Positions 8,634 to 18,384 are shown, counted from the first letter of the stretch. The stretch is 64,000 nucleotides of DNA from Aeromonas sp. FDAARGOS 1405 (GCF_019048265.1 NZ_CP077311.1:4225001-4289000); one strand, 5' to 3'. Made by a program: numbers and translations. The notes: a model not told the origin generated them from the sequence alone.

Positions 8634-10637
8634 TTACCTCACGGACGAAAGCAATGTATCGAAGATGGTTTTGGCCGTACTGACCACCTGGGCGGATGCC
8701 GCATAAGATTGCTGGAAACGGATCAGATTGGCCGCCTCCTCCTCCAGATTGACCCCGGAGACGCTCTCATAGATCCCGGTACTCTGGATCAGCTTGGATT
8801 CATTGGCTTTAAGCAGAGTTTTTGCCTGGCTCGTATTGTTGCCCACTTCCATCACCAAGCCTGAGTAAGCCTGGTTGAAAGTCATCTTGTCGTTGGTCGT
8901 TCCCCCGTTGGTACTCTTGCGCACCAGATCCTTGTTTTGCAACTCCGCCATAGCCAAGCCATTACTGTTGTCAGCAAAACCATTGGTATTGTAACTGAGC
9001 TGGAAGCTGTCGGTTTGTACTACCGTGCCGGTAATACTGAACTCGTAGCCCGGGCTCTGTTTAGGGTTGCTATAGACCGCGGGTCCGCCCGGAAAGGGGC
9101 TGACGATAGATGCCATCAAATTCTGCCCTTTGCTGGCTGCCGGAGCGATTCCTATCAAGGTAGTCCCATCACCGGCATATACCTCATAGTTGCCGTTGTT
9201 GCCGATCTTGACGATCTGGGGCGCGGCGGGATCCAGGCTATTGGTACCAAAACCGGAACCCGTTCCGGTATTGAAGACACCATCCAGTTTAATGTCCGCA
9301 CTGCCGATGTTGTTGGTTGTCTTCTGCACTTTAAGCGGTGCAGCCAGGGCCAGGTCTTCCGGCCGGGTGATCTGCTGAGCAAGCCCGGCAGCAGCCCCCT
9401 TTGCCGGTTGCAGTAGCAGCTTGTCTCCTGCCGCCGGTGTGCCGGTAAGATCGATCGAGATCCCGTGACCAGCCAGTTCAAACGTCGCTGGCGGCGTGGT
9501 GCCTGTTGCCACAGAAGTTCGATTTCCTGCTTTGTCCAGCGAGAACACCTCATATCCGGTCGCACTGCTAAAGCGTACTTCATAATCGAAAGGGGTCACT
9601 GAGCTTCCTTTGCCTGCGACGAAGCTGACATTCGCCCCGACCGACCCCGTGTTGTCGCCATAAGGCAATCCCTTGCTGGTTGGCAGGGTGAAAATATCGC
9701 TGCCCAACTCGTTGTCCAGATCCATCCCGAGACGGTTTTGCTGATTCATGGCATCTGCCATCGCAACGGCCAACTGCCCCAGCTCACGCTTGGTCGGCTC
9801 CAGGTCGGTACGCGCCTTGAACAACCCTCCTATGGCTCCCCCAAACGTATCGTGATCAATGAGAGCCTGATTGTCGCCAAGGGTCAGTTGCAACTCCTGA
9901 TCACGGGAATCAGGGTCTCCTGCCACCACCTTGAACTGGGCAACGCCTCCATCCAGGATCAGCGAATGACCAGTACTCATATTGACCAGCATGCTACCGT
10001 TGGGTTGAGCAACGGTGCGAATATCCATCTTCTCGGAAAGCTGTCTTATTGCCTCGTCACGCTGATCAAACAACATCAGGTTCTCTTCGGGTGATCCCTG
10101 AGTGCGAATGATCGCCTGGTTGAGATCATTGATACTGGTCAACAAGCTGTTGACCTGCTTGGTTTCATCTTCAATACGGGTATTGAGGGTATCGCTGTGC
10201 TTGTCGAGCTGGGCCGATAGTGTGTGAAATCGGTTTACCATACCACTCAACTCCGTCATCACTACCTTGCGGCCCCCGATCTCGGCGGGCGATTCATTTG
10301 CCGAATGAAAGGACTTGAAATAAGAGGTAATGGTCTCACCCACACTGTTGCTGGTGTCTCCCAGCAGGCGATCCACATCGGCCAGCTGTTCGTAATGGGT
10401 CAGAGATGCGTAAAAGGCAGAGGTATCGCGACGCACCTCTCCCTGCATATAGCTGTTGATCACTCGCTCGGTCTTGATATCACCGGTACCAAGACCGATG
10501 GCATTGGTATACACCAGCGTACGCTCGCGCACATAGCCCTGGCTATTGACGTTCACGATGTTGTTACTGGTGCTCTGCAACAGACGCTGCTGGGCCAGCA
10601 CGCCCGATGATCCAATTCCAAGCAGATCGCTTGCCAT
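8634..10637 (-). CDS. flgK: Flagellar hook-associated protein FlgK (HAP1)
   Basis: A 667-residue hook-filament junction protein. The N-terminus (LGIGSSGVLAQQRLLQSTSNNIVNVNSQGYVRE, residues about 5-37) is the flagellar rod/hook/HAP motif. The C-terminus (SGVNLEEEAANLIRFQQSYAASAQVVSTA) is the matching FlgK helix. It is exported by the flagellar type III system, so no signal peptide is expected or seen. It starts 2 bases after flgJ, with GGAG upstream. Confidence 0.96.
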   Translation of the reverse strand: MASDLLGIGSSGVLAQQRLLQSTSNNIVNVNSQGYVRERTLVYTNAIGLGTGDIKTERVINSYMQGEVRRDTSAFYASLTHYEQLADVDRLLGDTSNSVGETITSYFKSFHSANESPAEIGGRKVVMTELSGMVNRFHTLSAQLDKHSDTLNTRIEDETKQVNSLLTSINDLNQAIIRTQGSPEENLMLFDQRDEAIRQLSEKMDIRTVAQPNGSMLVNMSTGHSLILDGGVAQFKVVAGDPDSRDQELQLTLGDNQALIDHDTFGGAIGGLFKARTDLEPTKRELGQLAVAMADAMNQQNRLGMDLDNELGSDIFTLPTSKGLPYGDNTGSVGANVSFVAGKGSSVTPFDYEVRFSSATGYEVFSLDKAGNRTSVATGTTPPATFELAGHGISIDLTGTPAAGDKLLLQPAKGAAAGLAQQITRPEDLALAAPLKVQKTTNNIGSADIKLDGVFNTGTGSGFGTNSLDPAAPQIVKIGNNGNYEVYAGDGTTLIGIAPAASKGQNLMASIVSPFPGGPAVYSNPKQSPGYEFSITGTVVQTDSFQLSYNTNGFADNSNGLAMAELQNKDLVRKSTNGGTTNDKMTFNQAYSGLVMEVGNNTSQAKTLLKANESKLIQSTGIYESVSGVNLEEEAANLIRFQQSYAASAQVVSTAKTIFDTLLSSVR

Positions 10638-10639
10638 AT

Positions 10640-11698
10640 TTACAGCTCCATCTCGTTGTATCGGGCAATGGCATCACTGCGCAATACCTGTTTCAGTTTT
10701 CTGGCGTAGTGCGGATCGGTGGCATAACCTGCCTGTTGCAATGCCTCGAAGTAGCGATCCGGACTGTCCACCTTGGCCAGGGCCCCCTTGTAGCGCGAAC
10801 CCGAGGTGAGAAAGTCCACATAGTCATTGAAGCTCTCTTCAAACGAGCCATACGAACGAAATGCCGCTTTCTGGCGGGATGCGACGCCCTCTTCATATTC
10901 CAGGGTGCTGACGACCGCCCTGGGGCCCTCCCAGCGAGGGTCGGCCTTGATGCCAAACAGGTTATGAGTCATCTGCCCCTCACCATCCTTGATCACCCGC
11001 TTGCCCCAACCACTTTCCAATGCCGCCTGAGCCACCAGCACCGCCGGACTCAATCCCAACTTGTCCGCAGCCTTCTTGGCTAACGGCATCAGGTGCTGCA
11101 CAAACGCTTCCGGACTATCAAACTGTGCGCTCCCCTCCCCATGACTACGATGGTGAGCCACAGGCACCATTGGCGGTACACTACGGTGGGCGCGCGTGGG
11201 CATGACGAGCGGGGTTTTCCCCTTTTCCATCTCTTTTTCAGCAAAATCTTTGCCAACTTTTGATGCTGAGATCAAATCAGTGGCTGCCGTCGTGGGTGGT
11301 TCGTAGGGTTTATAAACTCGTTCCGTACGCTGCGGCATCTTCAGCACCCGACCATCCTGGTGGACAAATGTCTCCGGTGAGAGCTGCCTGGCCACCATGT
11401 CAGCCAATCCAAGCCCCCCCTTGCTGGACATGTCTGCCACTCTCTGTTCATCCAGCATCCCTTCATAGAACTGGGTATAGCTACTGTTCATCGGGTTGTC
11501 CTGAGTCAATACCCCGTTGGCCTGACGCATGCTCTGAAACAGCATCTGGGTAAAGATTGACTCGAACTGGCGCGCAGCTCCCTGCAGTGCCTCGGCCTGC
11601 CCCTCTTTGCTGTGGCTCATCTGGCGCAGACGGTCCAGGTTCTTGATATCCTGTACCACCCCGAGATTAATGCCGCTGTTGGTGTCAAACTCCGCCAT
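10640..11698 (-). CDS. flgJ: Flagellar rod assembly protein / muramidase FlgJ
   Basis: A 352-residue bifunctional protein. The N-terminal rod-scaffolding domain (about 1-110, with QFESIFTQMLFQSMRQAN) is followed by a linker and a C-terminal GH73 peptidoglycan hydrolase (about 190-345). The hydrolase retains the catalytic-Glu context AQAALESGWG. It caps the growing rod and opens the peptidoglycan for it. The start at 11698 has GAGGTAAACAA upstream; the frame is open for 32 more codons, but these overlap flgI. It is read in the flgF-L operon. Confidence 0.95.
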   Translation of the reverse strand: MAEFDTNSGINLGVVQDIKNLDRLRQMSHSKEGQAEALQGAARQFESIFTQMLFQSMRQANGVLTQDNPMNSSYTQFYEGMLDEQRVADMSSKGGLGLADMVARQLSPETFVHQDGRVLKMPQRTERVYKPYEPPTTAATDLISASKVGKDFAEKEMEKGKTPLVMPTRAHRSVPPMVPVAHHRSHGEGSAQFDSPEAFVQHLMPLAKKAADKLGLSPAVLVAQAALESGWGKRVIKDGEGQMTHNLFGIKADPRWEGPRAVVSTLEYEEGVASRQKAAFRSYGSFEESFNDYVDFLTSGSRYKGALAKVDSPDRYFEALQQAGYATDPHYARKLKQVLRSDAIARYNEMEL

Positions 11699-11741
11699 TT
11701 TGTTTACCTCATTGCCACCCGTGGCAATCACTTGCCGCCAG

Positions 11742-12839
11742 TTACAATATGACCAGTTGCCCCTCGATAGCGCCGGCCTGCTGCAGCGCCTCAAGAATAG
11801 CCATCAAATCACCGGGGGCGACGCCAACCTGATTGACCGCCCGGACCAGATCGTCCAGGGTCGCACCAGTATCAAACTTGAACATCCGCCCAGGCTCCTG
11901 CTGGACATTGATGGTCGAGTTGTTGGTGACCGTGGTCTCGCCCCCCGCCAGCGGGTTGGGTTGAGAGACCTGCTGGTTTTCGGCGATGGTCACCGTCAAA
12001 CCACCGTGACTGATAGCAGCCGGTTTGAGCTTCACCTGACTGCCGATAACGATGGTGCCTGTACGAGAGTTGACGATGATCTTGGCCGCCTCGTTGGCCG
12101 GGTCCACCTCCAGGTTCTCGATAGTCGCCAGATAGGAGACTCGCTGGCCCGGATCCCGCGGGGCATAGACCTTGACCGAGGTGGCATCCAGAGCCTGAGC
12201 GGTATTGGGCCCCACCAGATCGTTGACTACGTCAGCCAGCCGACGCGCAGTAGTAAAGTCGGGGCGGTTGAGGTTGAAGGTGATCGTATCTCCCTGACTA
12301 AATGAGTTGGGCACCTCTCGCTCTACGGTTGCACCATTGGCAATCCGGCCGACGGTCGGAGTATTGACCACTACCTTGGAGCCATCAGCCCCCTCGGCAC
12401 CCAGCCCGCCTACCACCAGGCTGCCCTGTGCGACTGCATAGACCCGCCCATCCAGCCCTTTCAGGAAACTCTGCAGCAGCGTACCACCGCGCAGGCTCTT
12501 GGCCTCACCAATGGCAGAGACAGTGACGTCGATAGTCTGGCCCGGCTTGGCAAACGGCGGCAAATCCGCATGGATCGCCACCGGCGCCACATCCTTGATC
12601 TTGGGTTTGATGTTGTCCGGGACCTTGATGCCGAAGTTGTTGAGCATGGTGCGGAAGGTCTGCTCGGTAAAGGCGTTGTTCTTCTCGCCGGTACCTGGCA
12701 GACCCACGACCAGACCGTAACCGATCAACTGGTTGCTACGCACCCCCTCCACCGAGCTGATGTCCTTGATCCGGGCGGCATTCGCCAGCCCCAAGGGCAG
12801 CAGACAGCAGAGCAGAGTCACGAGACGGAGTGACTTCAT
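11742..12839 (-). CDS. flgI: Flagellar P-ring protein FlgI
   Basis: A 365-residue periplasmic protein forming the P ring in the peptidoglycan layer. The Sec signal peptide [21 protein letters not shown] covers residues 1-21. The mature protein begins [20 protein letters not shown], highly conserved in FlgI. The start at 12839 has AGGAG six bases upstream. It lies between flgH and flgJ as in most flagellar operons. Confidence 0.96.
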   Translation of the reverse strand: MKSLRLVTLLCCLLPLGLANAARIKDISSVEGVRSNQLIGYGLVVGLPGTGEKNNAFTEQTFRTMLNNFGIKVPDNIKPKIKDVAPVAIHADLPPFAKPGQTIDVTVSAIGEAKSLRGGTLLQSFLKGLDGRVYAVAQGSLVVGGLGAEGADGSKVVVNTPTVGRIANGATVEREVPNSFSQGDTITFNLNRPDFTTARRLADVVNDLVGPNTAQALDATSVKVYAPRDPGQRVSYLATIENLEVDPANEAAKIIVNSRTGTIVIGSQVKLKPAAISHGGLTVTIAENQQVSQPNPLAGGETTVTNNSTINVQQEPGRMFKFDTGATLDDLVRAVNQVGVAPGDLMAILEALQQAGAIEGQLVIL

Positions 12840-12847
12840 AACATCTC

Positions 12848-13519
12848 CTAGAGCGGCCACCAGGGACCATTGAAAAAGCTGGTAAGCCATCCCTGTTCCT
12901 GGGTATTGGCCAGATCGCCGGTACCACCGTAATAAATGCGGGCATTGGCGACTTTCTGGGATGACACACTGTTATCCGAGGTGACATCCTCCGGTCTAAT
13001 CAGGCCGGTGATACGGATATACTCATTGCCATTGTTGAGCATGATCCACTTCTCACCTCGTACCAGCAGATTGCCATTGGGCAGTACCTTGGCCACACTG
13101 ACCGAAATATTGCCCTGCAAACTGTTGCTTTGATCTGCTTTTGCCTGCCCCTTGAACGCACTGTTTTGACCGATGGATGCGGAGAGATCATAGGGGCTGG
13201 CCGTAACCGGTACGCTCCCCAGCGTCACTGGTTCCAGATTAAACTTGTTGTCCTTGCCACTCTGGGTATTGGCCTTCTTCGATGCAGATGTTGATTCCGA
13301 CAACTCGATGGTGATGATGTCACCCACCTTGTGCGCCTTGATGTCCGAGTAGATGCCATTAACCTGATCCGGTTGAAAAATAGCACCCGTCGGTCTCACC
13401 GAGACCGGTTCCGACTCCCCGTATACGGGGGAAAACTCGGGGTCATCAGGCCTGGGCGTATTGGGCGTACTGCTACACCCTCCCAGCACCAGTAATCCCA
13501 ACATCCATATAACTTTCAT
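12848..13519 (-). CDS. flgH: Flagellar L-ring lipoprotein FlgH
   Basis: An outer-membrane lipoprotein of about 223 residues forming the L ring. The lipobox LVLGGC places the lipidated cysteine at residue 15, followed by SSTPNT. Conserved FlgH segments include [11 protein letters not shown] and the C-terminal [20 protein letters not shown]. Two adjacent ATGs occur; the second (13519) has the better spacing from AGGAGG, the first would add one residue. It is eight bases upstream of flgI. Confidence 0.95.
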   Translation of the reverse strand: MKVIWMLGLLVLGGCSSTPNTPRPDDPEFSPVYGESEPVSVRPTGAIFQPDQVNGIYSDIKAHKVGDIITIELSESTSASKKANTQSGKDNKFNLEPVTLGSVPVTASPYDLSASIGQNSAFKGQAKADQSNSLQGNISVSVAKVLPNGNLLVRGEKWIMLNNGNEYIRITGLIRPEDVTSDNSVSSQKVANARIYYGGTGDLANTQEQGWLTSFFNGPWWPL

Positions 13520-13533
13520 CATGCACCTCCTAA

Positions 13534-14322
13534 TCAGGTACGCTGGATCAGGAAGGACATCATGCCATCCACGGCAGAGAGCACCTTGGAGTTCATCTCG
13601 TAGACCCGCTGAGCCTGAATGAGGTTTACCAGCTCTTCGGTGACGTTAACGTTGGAACTCTCCAGCATCCCTTGCTTAATGACTCCCATACCATCCGCCC
13701 CCGCAGTCCCCTGAATGGCGGCACCGCTGGACTGGGTTTCCAGAAACATGTTCTCACCCATCGGCTGCAGGCCACTGGCATTAACAAAGTCTGACAGGGT
13801 GATCTGTCCGACCACCTGAGAGGCACCGTCCCCCTTGAGCTGTACCGAGACCTGACCATCAGTGCCGACAGTGACACTCTGGGCATTTTCCGGAATCTGG
13901 ATTTCTGGCTGCAGAGGATAGCCGTTACCCGGTGTCACTATGGTGCCTTCACTGTTAAGGGTGAATTGCCCATTACGGGTATAGGCAAGGCTGCCGTCGG
14001 GCAATTGGATTTCAAAGTAGCCACGGCCACTGATCATCAGATCCAGCGAATTGTCAGTCGTCTGTACGTTGCCCTGGCTGTGGTTTTTCTGGGTGGCCAC
14101 GACCTTGGCTCCAGCACCGAGCATCAAGCCGGAGGGGAGCTCGGTATCGGCCGACGAACGGCCACCGGGCTGATTAATGTTCTGATAAAGCAAATCTTCA
14201 AAAATGGCCCGCGATTTCTTGAAACCAACGGTGCTGGCGTTCGCCAGGTTGTTCGATGTGACCGAAATATTGGTCTGCTGAGCATCCAACCCGGTCTTGC
14301 TGATCCAGAGTGCAGGATTCAT
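13534..14322 (-). CDS. flgG: Flagellar distal rod protein FlgG
   Basis: A 262-residue distal rod subunit. The N-terminal motif (ISKTGLDAQQTNISVTSNNLANASTVGFKKS) and the C-terminal ESSNVNVTEELVNLIQAQRVYEMN are hallmarks of the rod/hook family. Length equals that of E. coli FlgG (260). The start has GAGGAGTTACCT upstream. The gap to flgF is 14 bases. Confidence 0.96.
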   Translation of the reverse strand: MNPALWISKTGLDAQQTNISVTSNNLANASTVGFKKSRAIFEDLLYQNINQPGGRSSADTELPSGLMLGAGAKVVATQKNHSQGNVQTTDNSLDLMISGRGYFEIQLPDGSLAYTRNGQFTLNSEGTIVTPGNGYPLQPEIQIPENAQSVTVGTDGQVSVQLKGDGASQVVGQITLSDFVNASGLQPMGENMFLETQSSGAAIQGTAGADGMGVIKQGMLESSNVNVTEELVNLIQAQRVYEMNSKVLSAVDGMMSFLIQRT

Positions 14323-14336
14323 AGGTAACTCCTCGA

Positions 14337-15083
14337 TTAGCTGATACGCAGCAACTGGGTTTGGGCCTCGTCATTCTCTTCGGCCGTTTTCATCATCTTG
14401 ACCTGGGTTTCAAACTGTCGTTGTAACCTGATCAGGTTGGTCATCTCATCCACCACATTGACGTTGCTCCCCTCCAGGGAGCCGGCAATCAGGCCAACAT
14501 TGGCCGAGGCGGGTTCATTCTGGCCATCCTTGCGCCGGAACAGACCATCTTGCCCCTTCTCTACCGCATCTGCAGCCGGGTTAACCAGCTTGATCCGCTG
14601 AAAATCTTCCGACAAGTTCGCAGCTGCCCCTTCAGGACGACCACTGATAGTGCCATCCCGATTGATTTCGAGTTTCTCCATCGGCATTGGCAGCACGATG
14701 GGTTGACCACCGTCATCCACGACGTTCAGACCGGTCGAGGTTTGCAGGTTACCAGTCGCATTGACCTGCAGATTTCCCATACGGGTATAGGCCTCCCCCC
14801 CCTTGGGATCTTGCACTGCAATCCAGCCGGGACCATCCACCGCCACGTCAAGATCCCGCCCCGTGGTCATCAACATGCCATGCTGCAAGTTCTGGCCGGG
14901 ACGTTCCGTCATGGCAAATACCCGACTGGGCAGCCCCTCACCAAAAGCCTGCATGCTGCGGGCCTGCTCGAAATCTGATTTAAAGCCGGTGGTATTGGCA
15001 TTGGCGAGGTTATTACCGCGAACAGCCAGGCTGTTCATGTTCTCTTTGGCCCCGGACATGGCGATATAAAGCAGGTGATCCAT
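14337..15083 (-). CDS. flgF: Flagellar proximal rod protein FlgF
   Basis: A 248-residue rod protein with the family N-terminus MDHLLYIAMSGAKENM and LAVRGNNLANANTTGFK, and C-terminal GSNVNVVDEMTNLIRLQRQFE. The start at 15083 has CGGAGAATCCC upstream; longer open sequence upstream contains the promoter and is not coding. It is the first gene after the flgE terminator and has its own sigma-54-type promoter at 15122-15138. Confidence 0.94.
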   Translation of the reverse strand: MDHLLYIAMSGAKENMNSLAVRGNNLANANTTGFKSDFEQARSMQAFGEGLPSRVFAMTERPGQNLQHGMLMTTGRDLDVAVDGPGWIAVQDPKGGEAYTRMGNLQVNATGNLQTSTGLNVVDDGGQPIVLPMPMEKLEINRDGTISGRPEGAAANLSEDFQRIKLVNPAADAVEKGQDGLFRRKDGQNEPASANVGLIAGSLEGSNVNVVDEMTNLIRLQRQFETQVKMMKTAEENDEAQTQLLRIS

Positions 15084-15121
15084 GGGATTCTCCGTCAAAC
15101 AGATGACTCTGACAGCAGAGC

Positions 15122-15138
15122 TGCAATTTGGATGCCAA
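15122..15138 (-). promoter_or_regulatory. Sigma-54 promoter upstream of flgF
   Basis: The minus strand reads TTGGCATCCAAATTGCA. The invariant GG and GC are 10 bases apart, and 14 of 17 positions fit the YTGGCACGRNNNTTGCW consensus. It lies 39 bases upstream of the flgF start and downstream of the flgE terminator, giving flgFGHIJKL its own class of RpoN-dependent transcript. Confidence 0.8.
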
Positions 15139-15179
15139 CAGAAGGGGGAATGCCGCACCATTCGGCAGCAGAGATCTAT

Positions 15180-15208
15180 AAAAAAACGGGGCACCCAAGG
15201 TGCCCCGT
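15180..15208 (-). terminator. Internal terminator between flgE and flgF
   Basis: ACGGGGCACC (15186-15195) pairs with GGTGCCCCGT (15199-15208) over CAA. On the minus strand it is followed by a run of seven T. It lies 14 bases after the flgE stop, so it ends the flgBCDE transcript. Confidence 0.9.
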
Positions 15209-15221
15209 TGCCGGAGAGGAA

Positions 15222-16607
15222 TTAACGGATCTGCAAGATGGTCTGCTGCAGCGAACTATTTACCTCCAGAGAGCGGGAGTTGGCCTGGAAGTTACGCTGG
15301 GCAGTGATCAGGTCAACCAGTTCGGAGGTCAAATCCACGTTGGATTGCTCCAGCGCCGACGATTTGATGGTACCGAAGGTGCCGGAGTTGGGCGTTCCCG
15401 GCAATGCATCGCCAGAGAGCAGGGATTGCCGCCAGGAGGTATCTCCTATCTGGGTCAACCCTTGTGAGTTGGCAAACTTTGCCATGGCCACCATGGCCAC
15501 CTTGATGGTTGTCGCGTTACTGTAAGTCGCGGACACAATGCCATCCGGCGTGATCTCGACTTTGGTCAAACGGCCGACTGTGGAACCATCCTGTGACAAC
15601 TTGTTGACTTCGAACGGTGAGGCATATTGGGTTATTGTGCCCAACGAAATCTCAAAGGTCTGAGTGGGATCAGCACCATTAGTGATGATGCCTGCGCCGC
15701 CTGCCCCCAACGCCACTGTTTGAATTGTTGCAGGGGTAGTTGGGGTGATCATTTTACCATCGGCACCAAAGGTAAAACGAGCAGCTAACGGTACAGGATT
15801 CACACCTGTTGCCATCTGGGTTTGAACCCCGCTATCAATATCAATAGGCTTGTCGCCCTCATATAAATACATACGCCATGCTGTAGGATCTGCCGGTTTG
15901 GTAGGATCCGCATCGCTTGCTTCTTTGACGAAATACTGGGTGATGGTATGGGGTTCACCTAAAGAGTCGTACACCACAACAGACGTGGAAGACGAGTAAG
16001 TTTTCGAGTCTTTTGGATCAAAACTCGACAGACTGCCAACCACAGGAGGCACCGCAAGAGGATCCGGCATTGTTCCCGCCGACAAGGGGGTCGCCTTGGA
16101 AGGCAAATTGAAGCTCGCTTCAACCTTGCTGGTCTTTATAGGCTCACCCGCTCGATCCGGTATCTGGATCGGCTTGGTCGCATTGATACTCACCGCCTTC
16201 GGCGTACCGTCAGCATTAATTTCATAACCTTGCAGATAATGGCCCTGATTGTTAACCATATAACTGTTTTCATTGAGCTTGAACGCGCCAGCCCGAGTAT
16301 AGGTGCGATCCAGGTTAGTCAAGCTGTCAGAGGTCACAAAGAAGCCATTCCCCTGAATAGCCAAATCCAGCGCGTTATTGGTAAATTGCAGAGCCCCCTG
16401 ATGAAACTGCTGAGCCACCGCACCGGTCGCCACACCGTTACCAACCTGGGTCTTGGCATTGACAAAAATGGAGTTGGCGTAGACATCCGCAAACTCGGCA
16501 CGGGACTCTTTAAAGCCCGTAGTATTAACGTTCGCAATGTTGTTAGCGGTGACGTTCAAGTCTTTTTGTGCCGCGTTAACACCGCTCAAGGCATTGTTAA
16601 ATGACAT
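15222..16607 (-). CDS. flgE: Flagellar hook protein FlgE
   Basis: A 461-residue hook subunit. The N-terminus (MSFNNALSGVNAAQKDLNVT, then ANNIANVNTTGFKESRAEF) and C-terminus (SNVDLTSELVDLITAQRNFQANSRSLEV) are diagnostic. The central domain is rich in Thr, Ser and Pro, the exposed and variable part of the hook. The start has TAAGGAGCTGGAT upstream, an excellent ribosome site. It is the last gene of the flgBCDE unit, followed by a strong terminator. Confidence 0.96.
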   Translation of the reverse strand: MSFNNALSGVNAAQKDLNVTANNIANVNTTGFKESRAEFADVYANSIFVNAKTQVGNGVATGAVAQQFHQGALQFTNNALDLAIQGNGFFVTSDSLTNLDRTYTRAGAFKLNENSYMVNNQGHYLQGYEINADGTPKAVSINATKPIQIPDRAGEPIKTSKVEASFNLPSKATPLSAGTMPDPLAVPPVVGSLSSFDPKDSKTYSSSTSVVVYDSLGEPHTITQYFVKEASDADPTKPADPTAWRMYLYEGDKPIDIDSGVQTQMATGVNPVPLAARFTFGADGKMITPTTPATIQTVALGAGGAGIITNGADPTQTFEISLGTITQYASPFEVNKLSQDGSTVGRLTKVEITPDGIVSATYSNATTIKVAMVAMAKFANSQGLTQIGDTSWRQSLLSGDALPGTPNSGTFGTIKSSALEQSNVDLTSELVDLITAQRNFQANSRSLEVNSSLQQTILQIR

Positions 16608-16617
16608 ATCCAGCTCC

Positions 16618-17358
16618 TTAGATCGATGCTGTCGACGTGGTTTTTGACGGAGTAACCGTCTGGTTTGCATTGGTTCCTGATATTTGAAGGACGGAACTCA
16701 GCAGGGTACTGCCCAATCCCTTCAAGTTGAGCAGTGTGGGGTTTGTTGCATTCCCCAAGGCAACGCTATCGACCTTGCCATAAGCGTATGTAGGGATAGT
16801 TTCCGCCTTGCCATCCACACTGCCACTGGCCTTGAGCACATATTTTCCAGGTTTGACCCGGTTACCTGCCTTGTCAGTGCCATCCCAGGCGATTTCCACA
16901 TTGCCCTTCTGCTCTCCTTCCAGGCTAAATTCCTTGATAACCTGGCCAGCTTCATCTTCCACGGTAATCTTTATTCCCGCATATTTATTGGCAGTGCCAA
17001 CCTGCACTACGCCTGAGATAGGGCCCTCCTTGTCCAGATAGCCAACATTGCTGGGCAAGAGCACATTCTGGCCAACCAGAGAAGAGGCTTGCAGAGCCTG
17101 GCTGGAGATCATTTGCTCATTGAGCTTGCCCATCTGGGTAGACAGACTGTTGATCCCCTCCGAGGTCGACATGGAAGCCATCTGGGAGAGCATCTGGGCA
17201 TTGTCCACCGGCTTGAAGGGATCCTGATATGACAGTTGCATGGTCAGCAGTTTCATAAACGAAGCCTGATCCAGCTCTTTCTTCGGCGTAGTGGTGGTGC
17301 CAGTAGTCTGGGCCGTGGTACGGCCAATGCCGTTCACACTGTTGGTGGTATCGACCAT
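16618..17358 (-). CDS. flgD: Flagellar hook capping protein FlgD
   Basis: A 246-residue scaffold that caps the growing hook. The conserved N-terminal region (LDQASFMKLLTMQLSYQDPFKPVDNAQML) is followed by the FlgD Ig-like/tudor part (GTDKAGNRVKPGKYVLKASG). A Thr-rich N-terminus and C-terminus are typical of exported flagellar proteins. GAGGGATGCAAC precedes the start. The gap to flgE is 10 bases. Confidence 0.95.
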   Translation of the reverse strand: MVDTTNSVNGIGRTTAQTTGTTTTPKKELDQASFMKLLTMQLSYQDPFKPVDNAQMLSQMASMSTSEGINSLSTQMGKLNEQMISSQALQASSLVGQNVLLPSNVGYLDKEGPISGVVQVGTANKYAGIKITVEDEAGQVIKEFSLEGEQKGNVEIAWDGTDKAGNRVKPGKYVLKASGSVDGKAETIPTYAYGKVDSVALGNATNPTLLNLKGLGSTLLSSVLQISGTNANQTVTPSKTTSTASI

Positions 17359-17373
17359 GTTGCATCCCTCCTA

Positions 17374-17793
17374 TCAGGATTTGCCAAGCTGAAGCGTCTG
17401 CTGCAGCATCTTCTTGGCCGAATCTGCAACCTGTACGTTGGTCTGGTAGCTGCGCGAGGCATTGATCATGTCAGCCATCTCTTCGACCATGTTGACATTT
17501 GGTTTGAAGATAAAGCCATCCTTGTCCGCCATCGGGTGGTTAGGGTTGTACTCCTTGAGCAGTGGAGCCTTGCTTTCGACAATGCCCTTCACCTCAACGC
17601 CGACCGACCCCTGTTTATCTGACATGGCTTGATCGAGCTGAGCGGCAAAAATTGGCCGCCTGGCGTGGTAAGTGTTTTCCACGCTGGAGCTGACGCTGTC
17701 CGCGTTGGCCATATTGCTGGCAACCGTGTTGAGACGCACAGACTGCGCACTCATGGCCGAGCCGGCAATATCAAAGACCTTGAACAAACTCAT
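17374..17793 (-). CDS. flgC: Flagellar proximal rod protein FlgC
   Basis: A 139-residue rod protein: [20 protein letters not shown] with TVASNMANADS, and C-terminal NVNMVEEMADMINASRSYQTNVQ. The ATG at 17793 is preferred over an in-frame GTG one codon upstream. It overlaps the flgB stop by one base (TGATG) and has AAAGGAGAGCAG upstream. Confidence 0.95.
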   Translation of the reverse strand: MSLFKVFDIAGSAMSAQSVRLNTVASNMANADSVSSSVENTYHARRPIFAAQLDQAMSDKQGSVGVEVKGIVESKAPLLKEYNPNHPMADKDGFIFKPNVNMVEEMADMINASRSYQTNVQVADSAKKMLQQTLQLGKS

Positions 17794-18191
17794 CACTGCT
17801 CTCCTTTCAGGGCTTTAAGCAAGCCACTGATCTTGCGGTTCATAAATTCCAGGGAGGTTTGGTACTCCAGACTGTTGCGCAAGAACTCGCTCCGCTCCTG
17901 CTGCACATCCACCGTGTTGCCATCACCCGTATCGGGCTGCAACGGATTGCGGTATTGGACAGTACCGGGGGCATCCATATTCAAGGCAAAGTGCTTTTCA
18001 CTGGTTGTTACCAGGCCAAAACCCTGTTTATGCTGGGCATCCTGCAACGCCTGTGCAAAGTTGATATCTCTTGCTTTAAAACCTGGCGTGTCCGCATTGG
18101 CGATATTACTGGACAACACCTCGGCACGCTTGGCGCGAACACCCAGCGTGTATTGATGGATACCAAATGCCTTGTCAAATGAAAAAGCCAT
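17793..18191 (-). CDS. flgB: Flagellar proximal rod protein FlgB
   Basis: A 132-residue rod protein and first gene of the flgBCDE unit. The motif [21 protein letters not shown] near residues 25-45 is the rod signature. AGGAGGTGTGCT precedes the start. A sigma-54 promoter lies 30 bases upstream. Confidence 0.95.
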   Translation of the reverse strand: MAFSFDKAFGIHQYTLGVRAKRAEVLSSNIANADTPGFKARDINFAQALQDAQHKQGFGLVTTSEKHFALNMDAPGTVQYRNPLQPDTGDGNTVDVQQERSEFLRNSLEYQTSLEFMNRKISGLLKALKGEQ

Positions 18192-18220
18192 AGCACACCT
18201 CCTGCTTGGTATATTTTGCC

Positions 18221-18237
18221 TGCAAGAGATGTGCCAG
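18221..18237 (-). promoter_or_regulatory. Sigma-54 promoter upstream of flgB
   Basis: The minus strand reads CTGGCACATCTCTTGCA, with GG and GC 10 bases apart and a near-complete match to YTGGCACGRNNNTTGCW. It lies 30 bases upstream of the flgB start, after the cheVR terminator, so it drives flgBCDE as a middle-class RpoN flagellar operon. Confidence 0.85.
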
Positions 18238-18350
18238 ACGATTTACAAGACTCTGCTGGCTGTCGAGTCCAGGTATGCTCAACCTTGTGGACGGAATGAA
18301 AAGCTCTGCAGTGCGGTATATAGGAACATGGCACAATGCCATCATGAATG

Positions 18351-18384
18351 GAGCCGAAAAGAGAGAAGGAGGCGCAGTGCCTCC
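18351..18384 (-). terminator. Probable terminator of cheV-cheR
   Basis: GGAGGC (18368-18373) and GCCTCC (18379-18384) form a short GC stem. On the minus strand it is followed by TTCTCTCTTTTC. It lies about 60 bases after the cheR stop and upstream of the flgB promoter. The stem is short, so termination may be partial. Confidence 0.55.

Noticed and set aside
15084..15194. Longer FlgF N-terminus starting at 15194
   Set aside because: The extension would cross the sigma-54 promoter and the terminator stem and has no flagellar signature; the good ribosome site is at 15083.
18326..18340. ATGGCACAATGCCAT inverted repeat upstream of flgB
   Set aside because: It contains TGGCA but not the GG-N10-GC spacing of sigma-54; no other meaning could be supported.
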